DNA from: Arthrobacter sp. QXT-31
GTDB lineage: Bacteria; Actinomycetota; Actinomycetes; Actinomycetales; Micrococcaceae
DNA: 64,000 nt
Assembly (NCBI RefSeq): GCF_001969265.1
Contig: NZ_CP019304.1
Coordinates: 2,108,001-2,172,000 of the forward strand
Direction: 5' to 3'
Shown piece by piece: positions 17,089 to 26,099 of this stretch (position 1 is the stretch's first letter; each line of letters starts with the position of its first letter). A program made the position numbers and the translations under genes. Under the pieces are notes generated by a model. The model saw only the letters and a program-made list of their open reading frames with translations. It was not told the origin of the DNA and did no database searches.

Positions 17089-17966
17089 GCCACTACGCAC
17101 TCAGCCAACCAACAGAAGGCACGCAGCTTTCCAGCCGCCGGCAGAAGGACAATGATGGAAGCGAACAGAAGGGCACCCCGGTGACAACTCTGGAGCAGAT
17201 CGCGGGCCGCGCCGGCAGCGGGCAGGCCCTGGTGGAGGCCCGCGGCCTCCAGAAGAGCTTCGGCGAACGGAAGATCCTCCGCAACGTCGACTTCCAGATG
17301 AACAAGGGCGACATCACCGTCATCATCGGCAAAAGCGGTTCCGGCAAGTCCACCCTGCTGCGCGCCCTCGCCGGTCTCACCGACCCCGATGAGGGACAGA
17401 TCGTCGTGGACGGCCAGACCGTGTTCGCTGAGCAGCAGCGCACCAAGGAATGGGAAAACGTCCGTTCGGAAGTCGGCATGGTCTTCCAGACCTACACCCT
17501 GTGGCCGCACATGAACGTGCTGGACAACCTGGTCCTGGCACCGCGCAAGGTTCGCGGCGCCGGAGCCAAAGAATCGCGGGACCGCGCCGAGTCCGCTCTC
17601 GCCGAAGTGGGTATGGCACACCACATCCTCAGCAAGCCCACCCAGCTCTCCGGCGGTGAACGGCAGCGAGTCGCGATCGCCCGGGCCCTGATGATGAAGC
17701 CGAAGCTCCTGCTCTGCGACGAGATCACCTCCGCCCTTGATCCGCCCGTCGCGGCCGAGGTCCTGGACGTCCTGCGCCGCCTGAAGGAGGAAGACGGCAT
17801 CGCGGTGGCCCTCGTAACCCATGACATGGCCTTCGCCTCCAAGGCCGCCGACCGAGTGGTGTTCTTCCACAACGGCGAGATCGCCGTCAACGCCACCCCG
17901 GAAGCAGCATTCGACAAATGCGACAACGAAGACCTCAAGAAGTTCGTGGATGCCGTCCGCTTCTAG
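17085..17966 (+). CDS. amino-acid ABC transporter ATP-binding protein
   Basis: The 293-residue ATPase has Walker A IIGKSGSGKST, the Q-loop in GMVFQTYTLWPH, signature LSGGERQRVAIARAL, Walker B LLLCDEITSALD and H-loop VTHD. The N-terminal 32 residues before GTG 17181 are not conserved in the family, so translation may start there instead. It energises uptake with the preceding permease and binding protein. Confidence 0.92.
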   Translation: MSHYALSQPTEGTQLSSRRQKDNDGSEQKGTPVTTLEQIAGRAGSGQALVEARGLQKSFGERKILRNVDFQMNKGDITVIIGKSGSGKSTLLRALAGLTDPDEGQIVVDGQTVFAEQQRTKEWENVRSEVGMVFQTYTLWPHMNVLDNLVLAPRKVRGAGAKESRDRAESALAEVGMAHHILSKPTQLSGGERQRVAIARALMMKPKLLLCDEITSALDPPVAAEVLDVLRRLKEEDGIAVALVTHDMAFASKAADRVVFFHNGEIAVNATPEAAFDKCDNEDLKKFVDAVRF

Positions 17967-18005
17967 CCCGACTGGGTTAAATAGCGGACCGAGAAAGGAA
18001 ACACT

Positions 18006-19271
18006 GTGCACACCGTTGTAGTTGGCGGCGGCGTCATCGGCCTGACGCAGGCCTACCACCTCGCCCGGGAGGGCGAGACCGTTACCGTCATTGATGCCCG
18101 GGCCACGGGCCTGGGTGCTTCGAAGGTCAACGCAGGCTGGATCTGCCCAGCGGAATCAGCACCCGTGCCGGGGCCCGGCGTCGTACTCAAATCCATGAAG
18201 TGGATGCTCCGCCCGGACAGCCCGCTCTACATCCGCCCCTCCCTTGATCCTTCCTTTATACGGTTCATGCTCGGCATGTGGCGCAAGTCCAACGCCCGTG
18301 ACCAGCGTGCAGGATTTGAGGGTCATCTCCGCCTCGCCGCCGACACCCTCCAGATCTTTGACGAGTACCGCGCCGACGGCATGGACTTCGAAATGCACAC
18401 GGACGGACTGCTCATGGCGTTCATGGAGCAGGACAACTTCGACCACCACATCGACAACCTGGATCTGGCGTCGCAGTACGGACGCGAGCCGAAGGTGCTG
18501 GACCGGGACGCAGTGCATGAGCAGGAACCGCTGCTCACCGACGGCGTGCTTGGTGGGATCTATTTCCCGCAGGAGCGGCACGTCGATCCCGGAGCAATGG
18601 CCGCGGCACTGCACAAGCGGCTAGTGGCGATGGGTGTCCGGATCGTTGAGGATTCGCCGATCGATGCGGTTGAGCGCAATGGGGATCGGGTCACCGCAGT
18701 GCACAGTGGCGGAAACCGCCATACCGCTGACAACTTTGTCCTTGCTGCCGGTGCCTGGAGCGGCCACCTATCGAAGCAGTTTGGCGTGGCGCTCCCCGTG
18801 CGTCCAGGAAAAGGTTACAGCGTTGAGGTTCCTGCGCTGGGCCTGCGGAGCGCCGTGAATCTATGGGACGCCAAGGTCGCCGTGACCCCGTTCAACGAAC
18901 GCCTCCGCCTCGCCGGCACCATGGAGTTCGGCGGATTGGACGAGAAGATCAACCAGGTCCGGGTGGATGCGATCCTGCGTGCGCCCGTGAAGTACTTCCG
19001 CAATTGGGAGCCCCCCGCCGCAAAGCCGACGCCGATGGCCGGCATGCGGCCAATGACACCAGATGGGCTCCCTGTCATAGGTCAACTCGGACACCTGCAA
19101 AACACGTATGTTTCCACCGGCCACGGCATGATGGGCATCACCCTCGCCCCAGGTACCGCTGCCGCCCTCACCGACCTGATCATCCGGGGCCGCACGGCAC
19201 CCACCCTTCAGCCTTTCAGGGCCGACCGCTTCCGCGGCGTCCAACGCCAACAGCTGCTCACAGCCCGCTAA
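18006..19271 (+). CDS. FAD-dependent D-amino acid (D-hydroxyproline) dehydrogenase
   Basis: The 421-residue DadA/DAO-family flavoprotein has the N-terminal dinucleotide motif VVVGGGVIGLTQAYHL and a C-terminal GMRPMTPDGLPVIG plus STGHGMMGITLAPGTAA flavin-binding end. In the hydroxyproline pathway this family oxidises cis-4-hydroxy-D-proline to 1-pyrroline-4-hydroxy-2-carboxylate. The operon position between the transporter and the deaminase supports that role. The GTG start is preceded by GAGAAAGGA. Confidence 0.85.
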   Translation: MHTVVVGGGVIGLTQAYHLAREGETVTVIDARATGLGASKVNAGWICPAESAPVPGPGVVLKSMKWMLRPDSPLYIRPSLDPSFIRFMLGMWRKSNARDQRAGFEGHLRLAADTLQIFDEYRADGMDFEMHTDGLLMAFMEQDNFDHHIDNLDLASQYGREPKVLDRDAVHEQEPLLTDGVLGGIYFPQERHVDPGAMAAALHKRLVAMGVRIVEDSPIDAVERNGDRVTAVHSGGNRHTADNFVLAAGAWSGHLSKQFGVALPVRPGKGYSVEVPALGLRSAVNLWDAKVAVTPFNERLRLAGTMEFGGLDEKINQVRVDAILRAPVKYFRNWEPPAAKPTPMAGMRPMTPDGLPVIGQLGHLQNTYVSTGHGMMGITLAPGTAAALTDLIIRGRTAPTLQPFRADRFRGVQRQQLLTAR

Positions 19272-19330
19272 ACCACTACCCACTTTTGGCCCGCAACCAC
19301 GAGGCCTAAACACTTCCCGAAAGGAACACC

Positions 19331-20245
19331 ATGTCACGCACCAAGAAGGACCTCCGCGGCATCCTCGCCGCCGTCACCACCCCGTTCACCGAGGACGGAA
19401 CCGCCATCGACGAAGCCGCGCTGCAGCACCAGGTGGAACGCCTGGTTACTGCCGGGATCCACGGCATCGTCCCCACCGGAACCACCGGCGAATTCACCAC
19501 CCTCTCCGCTGACGAGTACCGCCGCGTGATCGAGCTCTACGTCAAGGGCGCCGATGGCCGGATCCCCGTCATCGCCGGCATCGGCGCACTCTCCACCCAG
19601 GCCGCGATCGACCTCGCCCAGCACGCCGAAACCACCGGCGCCGACGCGATCATGCTCGTCCCGCCGTTCTACGACCCGCTGGACTTCACCACCCTGAAGG
19701 CCTTCCTGTCCGCCGTCGCCGGATCCATCACGCTGCCCATCGTGTACTACAACGTCCCGGGCGCCACCGGCATCCGCCTCACCGCCGCTGAGCTAGCCGA
19801 ACTCGGCCAGATCGAGGGCGTGGACTACATCAAGAACACCTCCGACGACGCCGTTGGCCTGGCAGAACTGCTCGCCAACCACACGAACAGCATCAAGGCC
19901 TTCAACGGCTGGGACACCCTGACGTTCTTCGGCATCGCCTCCGGCGCCGAAGCCTCCGTCTGGGGCACCGCCGGCGTGGTCCCGGAACTCGCCGTCGAAT
20001 TCTGGGAAGCCCTGGCCGAGCAGAAGGACCTGGACCGCGCCCGCGAACTCTGGAAGCACCTGTGGGCCATCAGCGACTTCCTCGAGTCCGTCAATTACGT
20101 CGCAGGCATCAAGGCCGGCCTGGAACTCATCGGCCAGCCGGTTGGCCCGCCGCGGCTGCCGATCCTGCCCCTGCCCGCCCAGGAGCGCGAACGGTTCGCC
20201 GCGATCCTGCAGAACGCCGGCGTCCTCCCGGCAGTAGCAGCATGA
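19331..20245 (+). CDS. DapA-family lyase, probable 1-pyrroline-4-hydroxy-2-carboxylate deaminase
   Basis: The 304-residue TIM-barrel enzyme has GTTGEFTTLS, the catalytic Tyr in IVYYNVPGATG and the Schiff-base Lys in VDYIKNTSDD. The family includes dihydrodipicolinate synthase; in hydroxyproline operons the member deaminates Pyr4H2C to alpha-ketoglutarate semialdehyde. The assignment to that reaction rests on neighbours. A well-placed GAAAGGA precedes the ATG. Confidence 0.85.
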   Translation: MSRTKKDLRGILAAVTTPFTEDGTAIDEAALQHQVERLVTAGIHGIVPTGTTGEFTTLSADEYRRVIELYVKGADGRIPVIAGIGALSTQAAIDLAQHAETTGADAIMLVPPFYDPLDFTTLKAFLSAVAGSITLPIVYYNVPGATGIRLTAAELAELGQIEGVDYIKNTSDDAVGLAELLANHTNSIKAFNGWDTLTFFGIASGAEASVWGTAGVVPELAVEFWEALAEQKDLDRARELWKHLWAISDFLESVNYVAGIKAGLELIGQPVGPPRLPILPLPAQERERFAAILQNAGVLPAVAA

Positions 20246-21333
20246 GCACCCGCTCCACCACCGACCGCCCCACGGGCCGTCTGGCCCTGGATGCCATCGA
20301 GGTGCACGCGGAGGGCGAACCCGGACGGATCCTGACCAACGCGGCCGGGCTCGTCAGGGGCGAGACGATGGTGGAGCGGCTGCAGTACTGCAAGGAACAC
20401 CTGGACTGGCTGCGCCGGCTCATGCTCCATGAGCCGCGCGGCTACCCCGGCCTGTGCTCGGTGATCATCCTGCCCGCGGTGAACGAAGGCTCCGATTTCG
20501 GCATCGTGGTTCTGGAGCAGGGCGGCTTCACCCCCATGTCCGGGTCCAACACCATCTGCGCCGTCACCGCGGTCCTGGAAGCCGGCATCGTCCCCGTCCG
20601 CGGACCGGAAACTACGGTCACGATCGACACCGCGGTCGGGACCGTGCAGGCGGTCGCGAAGGTGCACGAGGGCAAAGTCATCTCGGTGACCGTCGTGAAC
20701 GTCCCGGCGTTCGTCGTCGAACTCGACTTCCCGCTCCAGGTGCCCGAACTGGGCACGGTGCCGGTCGACGTCGTGTTCGGCGGCCAGTTCTTCGCCCAGG
20801 CCCGCGTGGCCGACGTCGGGCTGGAACTGCACCCGGACAACGGCAAGGAACTCGCCCGCGCCGGTGCGCTGATCAAGATGTCCGCGCTGGAACAGATCCA
20901 GGTAAGCCACCCGGACAACCCGCTCATCTCCGGGGTCAACCTGATCATGCTCCACACCGGCGACCGGGCGCCGGGGAGGCAGGACCGCAACACGGTGGTC
21001 CTGTCCAACGGCAAACTCGTCCCGTCCGACCCCTCCACTTGGACCGGGGCGCTGGACCGCTCCCCCTGCGGCACCGGCACGTCCGCCCGGATGGCCGCAC
21101 TCCACGCCCGCGGCCAGCTCCGGATCGGCGAGGACTTCTCACACCACAGCATCATCGGCAGCGAATTCATCGGCCGCCTCACCGGCACGACGACGGTCGG
21201 CGGCCGCGAGGCCGTCCTCCCCATCGTCACGGGGCGGGGCTGGGTCGCCGGGCACAGCCAATGGATCCTGGACCCCACCGATCCCTTCCCCACCGGCTAC
21301 ACCGTGGGCGACATCTGGGCACCGGGTTCCTAA
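20242..21333 (+). CDS. proline racemase superfamily, probable 4-hydroxyproline epimerase (Ser/Cys type)
   Basis: The 363-residue product's start (ATG 20242) overlaps the upstream stop. The VHAEGEPGR N-terminal motif and DRSPCGTGTSAR (Cys276, Asp272) are intact, but the first catalytic position reads PMSGSNTIC, placing Ser100 where classical racemases and epimerases have Cys in MCGHG. The pair is therefore Ser/Cys rather than Cys/Cys or Cys/Thr. It probably epimerises trans-4-hydroxy-L-proline to the cis-D form; activity on 3-hydroxyproline is an alternative. Confidence 0.82.
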   Translation: MSTRSTTDRPTGRLALDAIEVHAEGEPGRILTNAAGLVRGETMVERLQYCKEHLDWLRRLMLHEPRGYPGLCSVIILPAVNEGSDFGIVVLEQGGFTPMSGSNTICAVTAVLEAGIVPVRGPETTVTIDTAVGTVQAVAKVHEGKVISVTVVNVPAFVVELDFPLQVPELGTVPVDVVFGGQFFAQARVADVGLELHPDNGKELARAGALIKMSALEQIQVSHPDNPLISGVNLIMLHTGDRAPGRQDRNTVVLSNGKLVPSDPSTWTGALDRSPCGTGTSARMAALHARGQLRIGEDFSHHSIIGSEFIGRLTGTTTVGGREAVLPIVTGRGWVAGHSQWILDPTDPFPTGYTVGDIWAPGS

Positions 21334-21377
21334 AAGCCGGGTTCTTAAATCTTCCAACCAACTGAAAGCAGGAGTTT

Positions 21378-22865
21378 GTGAGCCAGTTCATTAACGGCAA
21401 GCTCGTCGAGGGCACCACCGGGGAAACCGTGGACGTCATCGACCCGTCCAACGGAACCGTCATCGAAACGATCACGCTCGCCGGCAGCGACGACGTCAAC
21501 CAGGGTGTGCAGGCCGCCCGGGACGCGTTCCCCGCCTGGTCCCGGGCCACCCCGGCCGAACGCTCCGCCTCGCTCACCAAGTTCGCGGCGCTCATGGAGG
21601 AACGCGCTGAAGAGTTCGCCCGGCTCGAGTCCCGCCAGGCCGGCAAGCCCATCCGCCTCACCCGCGAATTCGACGTCCCCGGCACCATCGACAACATCGC
21701 CTTCTTCGCCGGCGCCGCCCGCAACCTCGAAGGCAAAGCCACCGGCGAATACTCCGCCGACCATACCTCCTCCATCCGCCGCGAAGCGATCGGCGTGATC
21801 GGCTCCATCTCACCCTGGAACTATCCGCTGCAGATGGCCGCATGGAAGATCCTGCCCGCCATCGCCGCCGGCAACACCATCGTCCTCAAACCCGCCGAAA
21901 TCACCCCGCTCACCACCCTCCTCTTCGCCCAGACCGCCACCGACGCCGGTGTTCCGGACGGTGTCATCAACGTCATCACCGGCCGCGGCTCCACCGTCGG
22001 CGCCGAACTCCTCCGCCACCCCGACGTGGACATGCTCTCCTTCACCGGCTCCACCACCGTGGGCCGCACCGTCCTGGACGCTGCCGCCACCACCGCCAAA
22101 CGCGTCCACCTCGAACTCGGCGGCAAAGCACCCTTCGTCGTGTTCGACGACGCCGACCTCGACGCCGCGATCCACGGCGCCGTCGCCGGATCCCTGATCA
22201 ACACCGGCCAGGACTGCACCGCCGCCACCCGCGCCATTGTCCACCGCTCCCTCTACGAAAAGTTCATCGAGGGTGTCGCCGGACTCTACTCAAGGGTCAA
22301 ACTCGGCCCCACCGACGACCCCGCCACCGACCTGGGCCCCCTCGTCTCCCGCAGACACCAGGAAACCGTGGCCGGCATGGTGGACCGTGCCCGCGGCTAC
22401 GCCCGCGTCATCGGCGGCGGCATCCCCGACAAAGAGCACGACGGCGACCTGGCCGACGGCTCCTACTACCGCCCCACTCTGGTTGCCGACGCCACCCCCG
22501 ACAGTGAAATCTTCCGCGACGAGGTCTTCGGCCCCGTCCTGGCCGTCACGTCGTTCGACACCGACGACGAAGCCATCGACCTCGCCAACGACACCCCGTA
22601 CGGCCTTGCCGCCTCGGCCTGGACCAAGGACGTCTACCGCGCCCTGCGCGCCACCCGCGAGATCCGCGCCGGCGCCGTCTGGGTCAACGACCACATCCCG
22701 ATCATCAGCGAAATGCCCCACGGCGGCTTCAAGCAGTCCGGCTTCGGCAAGGACATGTCCACCTACTCCTTCGACGAATACACCGTGGTCAAACACGTCA
22801 TGTTCGACCTCACCGGAGAGCAGGCCAAGCCCTGGCATCGCACTGTTTTCTCACTGGAGGGTTAA
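21378..22865 (+). CDS. aldehyde dehydrogenase, probable alpha-ketoglutarate semialdehyde dehydrogenase
   Basis: The 495-residue NAD(P)+ aldehyde dehydrogenase has SPWNYPLQMAAWK, the glutamate of LELGGKAPFVV and the nucleophile Cys in NTGQDCTAAT. Its overall sequence looks like gamma-aminobutyraldehyde/betaine-aldehyde dehydrogenases, while the operon calls for oxidation of alpha-ketoglutarate semialdehyde to alpha-ketoglutarate; the latter is inferred. The GTG start follows GCAGGAG closely. Confidence 0.85.
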   Translation: MSQFINGKLVEGTTGETVDVIDPSNGTVIETITLAGSDDVNQGVQAARDAFPAWSRATPAERSASLTKFAALMEERAEEFARLESRQAGKPIRLTREFDVPGTIDNIAFFAGAARNLEGKATGEYSADHTSSIRREAIGVIGSISPWNYPLQMAAWKILPAIAAGNTIVLKPAEITPLTTLLFAQTATDAGVPDGVINVITGRGSTVGAELLRHPDVDMLSFTGSTTVGRTVLDAAATTAKRVHLELGGKAPFVVFDDADLDAAIHGAVAGSLINTGQDCTAATRAIVHRSLYEKFIEGVAGLYSRVKLGPTDDPATDLGPLVSRRHQETVAGMVDRARGYARVIGGGIPDKEHDGDLADGSYYRPTLVADATPDSEIFRDEVFGPVLAVTSFDTDDEAIDLANDTPYGLAASAWTKDVYRALRATREIRAGAVWVNDHIPIISEMPHGGFKQSGFGKDMSTYSFDEYTVVKHVMFDLTGEQAKPWHRTVFSLEG

Positions 22866-22869
22866 GAGA

Positions 22870-23643
22870 ATGACGACGACGGGACTTACCGGCCGCTTTG
22901 ACGGCAAGACAGCCCTGGTCACTGGAGCGGGCGGCGGCATCGGCTCGGCGATCGCCCGCCGCCTTGCCGCCGAAGGCGCGCACGTCTGCGTGGCGGATGC
23001 CAACGAGACAGCGGCCAAGGAAGTCGCTGATGCCTTGGCTCGCGAGGGCCTTTCGGCCGAGCCGCTGGTCTTCGACCTCCTGGACCCCGAGGCTTCAGAG
23101 GCCGCAGTCCAGCGGATCATTGATACACGCGGCAGGCTCGACGTCCTCGTCAACAACGCCGGCGTCAACCGGCGCGGGGACCTGCTCGCCCTGACGGAGG
23201 ACGACTGGGACCTCTCCTTCGCCGTGAACGTCGACGCGCTGTTCCACCTCTGCCGGGCCGTGCTGCCGCACATGATCGAGGCGGGCGGCGGCGCCATCGT
23301 GAACACCGCCTCCCAGTGGGGCCTCTACCCGGCACCCGGACACATCGCCTACAACGTGTCCAAGGCCGCCGTCGTCGCTTTCACCAAGAACCTCGCCCGC
23401 GACTATGCGCCGAACAACATCCGGGTCAACGCCGTCGCGCCTGGCGAGGTGCACACGCCCATGCTCGAAGCCGGGCTCGCCCGCAGCGGCCGCACCGTGG
23501 CCGACCTCGACGCGCTCGTCCCGTTCGGGCGGATCGGCAAACCCGAGGAAATCGCCGCACTCGTGGCGTTCCTCGCCTCAGACGAAGCCCCCTACATCTG
23601 CGGCTCCGTTATCGAAATCACCGGCGCGCAGGCCGTCGCGTGA
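22870..23643 (+). CDS. SDR family oxidoreductase
   Basis: The 257-residue classical SDR has TALVTGAGGGIGSAIA, VNNAGVNRRG, and the catalytic YNVSKAA (Tyr and Lys). It follows the aldehyde dehydrogenase by 4 bp, so it is in the same operon. The physiological substrate is unknown; a role in an alternative hydroxyproline-derived alcohol or ketone is possible. Confidence 0.87.
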   Translation: MTTTGLTGRFDGKTALVTGAGGGIGSAIARRLAAEGAHVCVADANETAAKEVADALAREGLSAEPLVFDLLDPEASEAAVQRIIDTRGRLDVLVNNAGVNRRGDLLALTEDDWDLSFAVNVDALFHLCRAVLPHMIEAGGGAIVNTASQWGLYPAPGHIAYNVSKAAVVAFTKNLARDYAPNNIRVNAVAPGEVHTPMLEAGLARSGRTVADLDALVPFGRIGKPEEIAALVAFLASDEAPYICGSVIEITGAQAVA

Positions 23644-24389
23644 GCGCGGGCATGCTGGCCGGGAAAACGGTCCTGGTCACCGGCGCCTCGCGCGGCATCG
23701 GCCGGGCAACCGCCGAGGCACTGCACCGCGAAGGCGCCCACGTGGTGCTGCACTACGGCAACGACAAGGACTCCGCGCAGGCTACGGCGGACAGGCTCGG
23801 GGCGCGCGTGAAGCTGGTGCAGGGCGACCTGCGCAACCCCGACGAAAGACGCAGGGTCTGGACCGAGGCCGCAAACTGGCGCGGCGGCCTCGACGTCCTG
23901 GTCAACAACGCCGGTGCCTGGCTGCCGTCGGACATCAACGACGACGGCGCCTGGCAGCAGGGCTGGCAGGCCAACTACGAGCTGAACCTGATGGCCCCTT
24001 CCGACCTCTGCAAGGAAGCCATCCTCGGGTTCCGGGAGCGGGGCGGCGGGATCATCGTGAACGTCACCAGCCGCTCGGCGCACCGGGGTGACGACGCCGG
24101 ACACCTCGCCTACGGCGCGGCGAAGGGCGGGCTGCTCGCCCTCACCAAGGGCATCGCCCGCGGCTACGGCAAGGACAACATCCTCGCCTACGCCGTCGCC
24201 CCGGGGTGGGTCGCGACCGACATCGCCGGGGACCTTGCCACGGACCCCTCCGTGCTCGCCGGGCTCCCCCTGGGGGAAGTCACCCCAGCCGAGGACGTCG
24301 CCGAGGTGATCGCCTTCCTGGCCTCCGGCCGCTCCCGGCACACCACCGGGGCAACCATCGACATCACCGGCGCCGACTACGTGCGGTAA
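23640..24389 (+). CDS. SDR family oxidoreductase
   Basis: A second classical SDR (249 residues) with VLVTGASRGIGRATAE, LVNNAGAW and YGAAKGG at the catalytic Tyr/Lys. Its GTG overlaps the previous stop codon (GTGA); ATG 23652 is an alternative start. Two tandem SDRs are unusual in a core hydroxyproline operon and suggest an extra substrate branch. Confidence 0.85.
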   Translation: MSAGMLAGKTVLVTGASRGIGRATAEALHREGAHVVLHYGNDKDSAQATADRLGARVKLVQGDLRNPDERRRVWTEAANWRGGLDVLVNNAGAWLPSDINDDGAWQQGWQANYELNLMAPSDLCKEAILGFRERGGGIIVNVTSRSAHRGDDAGHLAYGAAKGGLLALTKGIARGYGKDNILAYAVAPGWVATDIAGDLATDPSVLAGLPLGEVTPAEDVAEVIAFLASGRSRHTTGATIDITGADYVR

Positions 24390-24394
24390 CCGGC

Positions 24395-25468
24395 GTGAGG
24401 TTCAGCCGCATGCTCAACGTCGTGGACGCACACGCCGAAGGTGAGTCCGGCAAGGTTGTGGTCGGCGGTGTCGGCCCGGTGCCAGGGCAGACGATGTTCG
24501 ACAAGATGCTTCACTTCTCCGAACATCTCGACCATCTGCGCAAGCTGCTCCTCTGCGAGCCGCGCGGCGCCGTATGGCACAACGCGAACGTGGTCCTGCC
24601 GTCCAATAACCCTGAGGCCGACTTCGGCTACATCATCCTCGAATCCACGGAGTACCCGGCGATGTCCGGCTCGAACACCATGTGCGTGGCAACGGTGTTC
24701 CTGGAGACGGGGATGCTGCCGATGACGGAACCGGTCACCCGGCTGGTCCTGGAGTCCCCCGCCGGCCTGATCCGGATCGAGGCTGCATGTGCCAACGGCA
24801 AGGTGGAACGCGTAAAGCTGGTCAACCAGCCGGCCTTCGTTTACCACCAGGACGCCAAAATCGATGTGCCGGGACTCGGGAAGGTGGCCGTCGACGTCGC
24901 TTACGGGGGCATGACGTTCGCCTTCGTGGACGCCGGGTCCCTTGGCATTTCCCTGGACGTCAGCCAGGAAGCGGTGCTGTACGACCTCGGGCAGCGCATC
25001 AAGAAGGCCGCAGCCGAACAGCTTGGGGTCTCCCATCCCGCCGACCCTCGGATTCCCGGCATCACCAACACGTCATTCACGGGCCCTCTGATGCGTGAGG
25101 AAGGTCCGGACGGCGAAGAGATCGTCAGATCCCGCAACGCCGTGATCGTGTCGCCGGGCCGCCTGGACCGCTCACCCTGCGGAACAGGAACGTCCGCCAG
25201 GCTGGCACTGCTGCATGCCCGGGGCGAACTCGTGCCGGGACAGCTGTTCCGGCACGAGTCCCTGATCGGCAGCCAGTTCGACGCCAGGATCGAGAACACC
25301 ACAGCCGTGGGCCCTTACAGCGCGGTGGTTCCCAGCATCTCCGGGCGCGCCTGGATCACGTCATTCAACCAGCTCGTCCTCGACCCTTCGGACCCGTTCC
25401 AGGAGGGCTTTGTGGTGGGCAAACCCTGGGAACCGGAGGGGTCCCGCCACCGGGTATCAGCCAGCTAG
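24395..25468 (+). CDS. second proline racemase superfamily protein (Ser/Cys type)
   Basis: The 357-residue paralog of the first epimerase in the operon begins VRFSRMLNVVDAHAEGES, which matches the family N-terminus and favours GTG 24395 over ATG 24410. Catalytic positions read AMSGSNTMC (Ser91) and DRSPCGTGTSAR (Cys262), the same Ser/Cys pair. It may be a 3-hydroxyproline epimerase/dehydratase or act on another imino acid. Its 3' end overlaps the convergent rpiB-like gene by 12 bp. Confidence 0.82.
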   Translation: MRFSRMLNVVDAHAEGESGKVVVGGVGPVPGQTMFDKMLHFSEHLDHLRKLLLCEPRGAVWHNANVVLPSNNPEADFGYIILESTEYPAMSGSNTMCVATVFLETGMLPMTEPVTRLVLESPAGLIRIEAACANGKVERVKLVNQPAFVYHQDAKIDVPGLGKVAVDVAYGGMTFAFVDAGSLGISLDVSQEAVLYDLGQRIKKAAAEQLGVSHPADPRIPGITNTSFTGPLMREEGPDGEEIVRSRNAVIVSPGRLDRSPCGTGTSARLALLHARGELVPGQLFRHESLIGSQFDARIENTTAVGPYSAVVPSISGRAWITSFNQLVLDPSDPFQEGFVVGKPWEPEGSRHRVSAS

Positions 25469-26053
25469 AACGCGCTCTGCCGTTCCCACGTTCCGGTCCA
25501 TGCGTGCCAGTGCGTCGCTCCGGCTGATATCGCATGCCAGCGGAGTGGCGCAGGTTTCGTAGTCCGCGATCTGTGCAATGCGGCGCTTGTGCCGGGAGTC
25601 CTGCGTGAAGGGCTCCTGCAGGAACAGGAGCGCCAGGTTGCGGCATTCCTCCACGGTGTGTTCGCGGGCGCCAATGGCTATGACGTTCGCGTCGTTGTGC
25701 TGCCGCGCCAGCCGTGCAGTTGACTCGTTCCAGACCAGGGCGGCGCGAATGCCCCGGACTTTGTTCGCCGCGATCTGTTCGCCGTTGCCGGAGCCGCCAA
25801 TGACAATGCCGAGGGCTGGCCGGTTGTGGCTGAGGTCGCGGGCGACGCCCTCGGCTGCGCTGATGCAGAATCCCGGGTAGTCATCCTGGGCGTCGTACTC
25901 CAGCGGCCCGTGGTCCACCACGTCAAACCTCAGGCTGGCCAGTTCGTGCTGCAACGAACGGCTCAGTTCGAGGCCTGCGTGATCGGTACCGATGTGGACC
26001 CGGTAGGTCGTCCCGGCTCCGCGTTCAATGGTTGATGATGGTTCCTTGGTCAT
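25457..26053 (-). CDS. RpiB/LacAB family sugar-phosphate isomerase with C-terminal extension
   Basis: The 198-residue product's core (about residues 18-165) has HIGTDHAGLELS, IGGSGNGEQIAANKVRGIRAA and RQHNDANVIAIGAREHT, as in ribose-5-phosphate isomerase B. It carries an N-terminal 15-residue lead and a 30-residue C-terminal extension absent from the downstream paralog. It is the last gene of the tkt operon. Either a second RpiB or an isomerase for another pentose or tetrose phosphate (for example an erythrulose-phosphate isomerase) would fit. Confidence 0.8.
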   Translation of the reverse strand: MTKEPSSTIERGAGTTYRVHIGTDHAGLELSRSLQHELASLRFDVVDHGPLEYDAQDDYPGFCISAAEGVARDLSHNRPALGIVIGGSGNGEQIAANKVRGIRAALVWNESTARLARQHNDANVIAIGAREHTVEECRNLALLFLQEPFTQDSRHKRRIAQIADYETCATPLACDISRSDALARMDRNVGTAERVLAG

Positions 26054-26099
26054 GTGATCGCCTTCAAACTGTTCTCGTAAAATTTAGAAGCTGTGGCCT

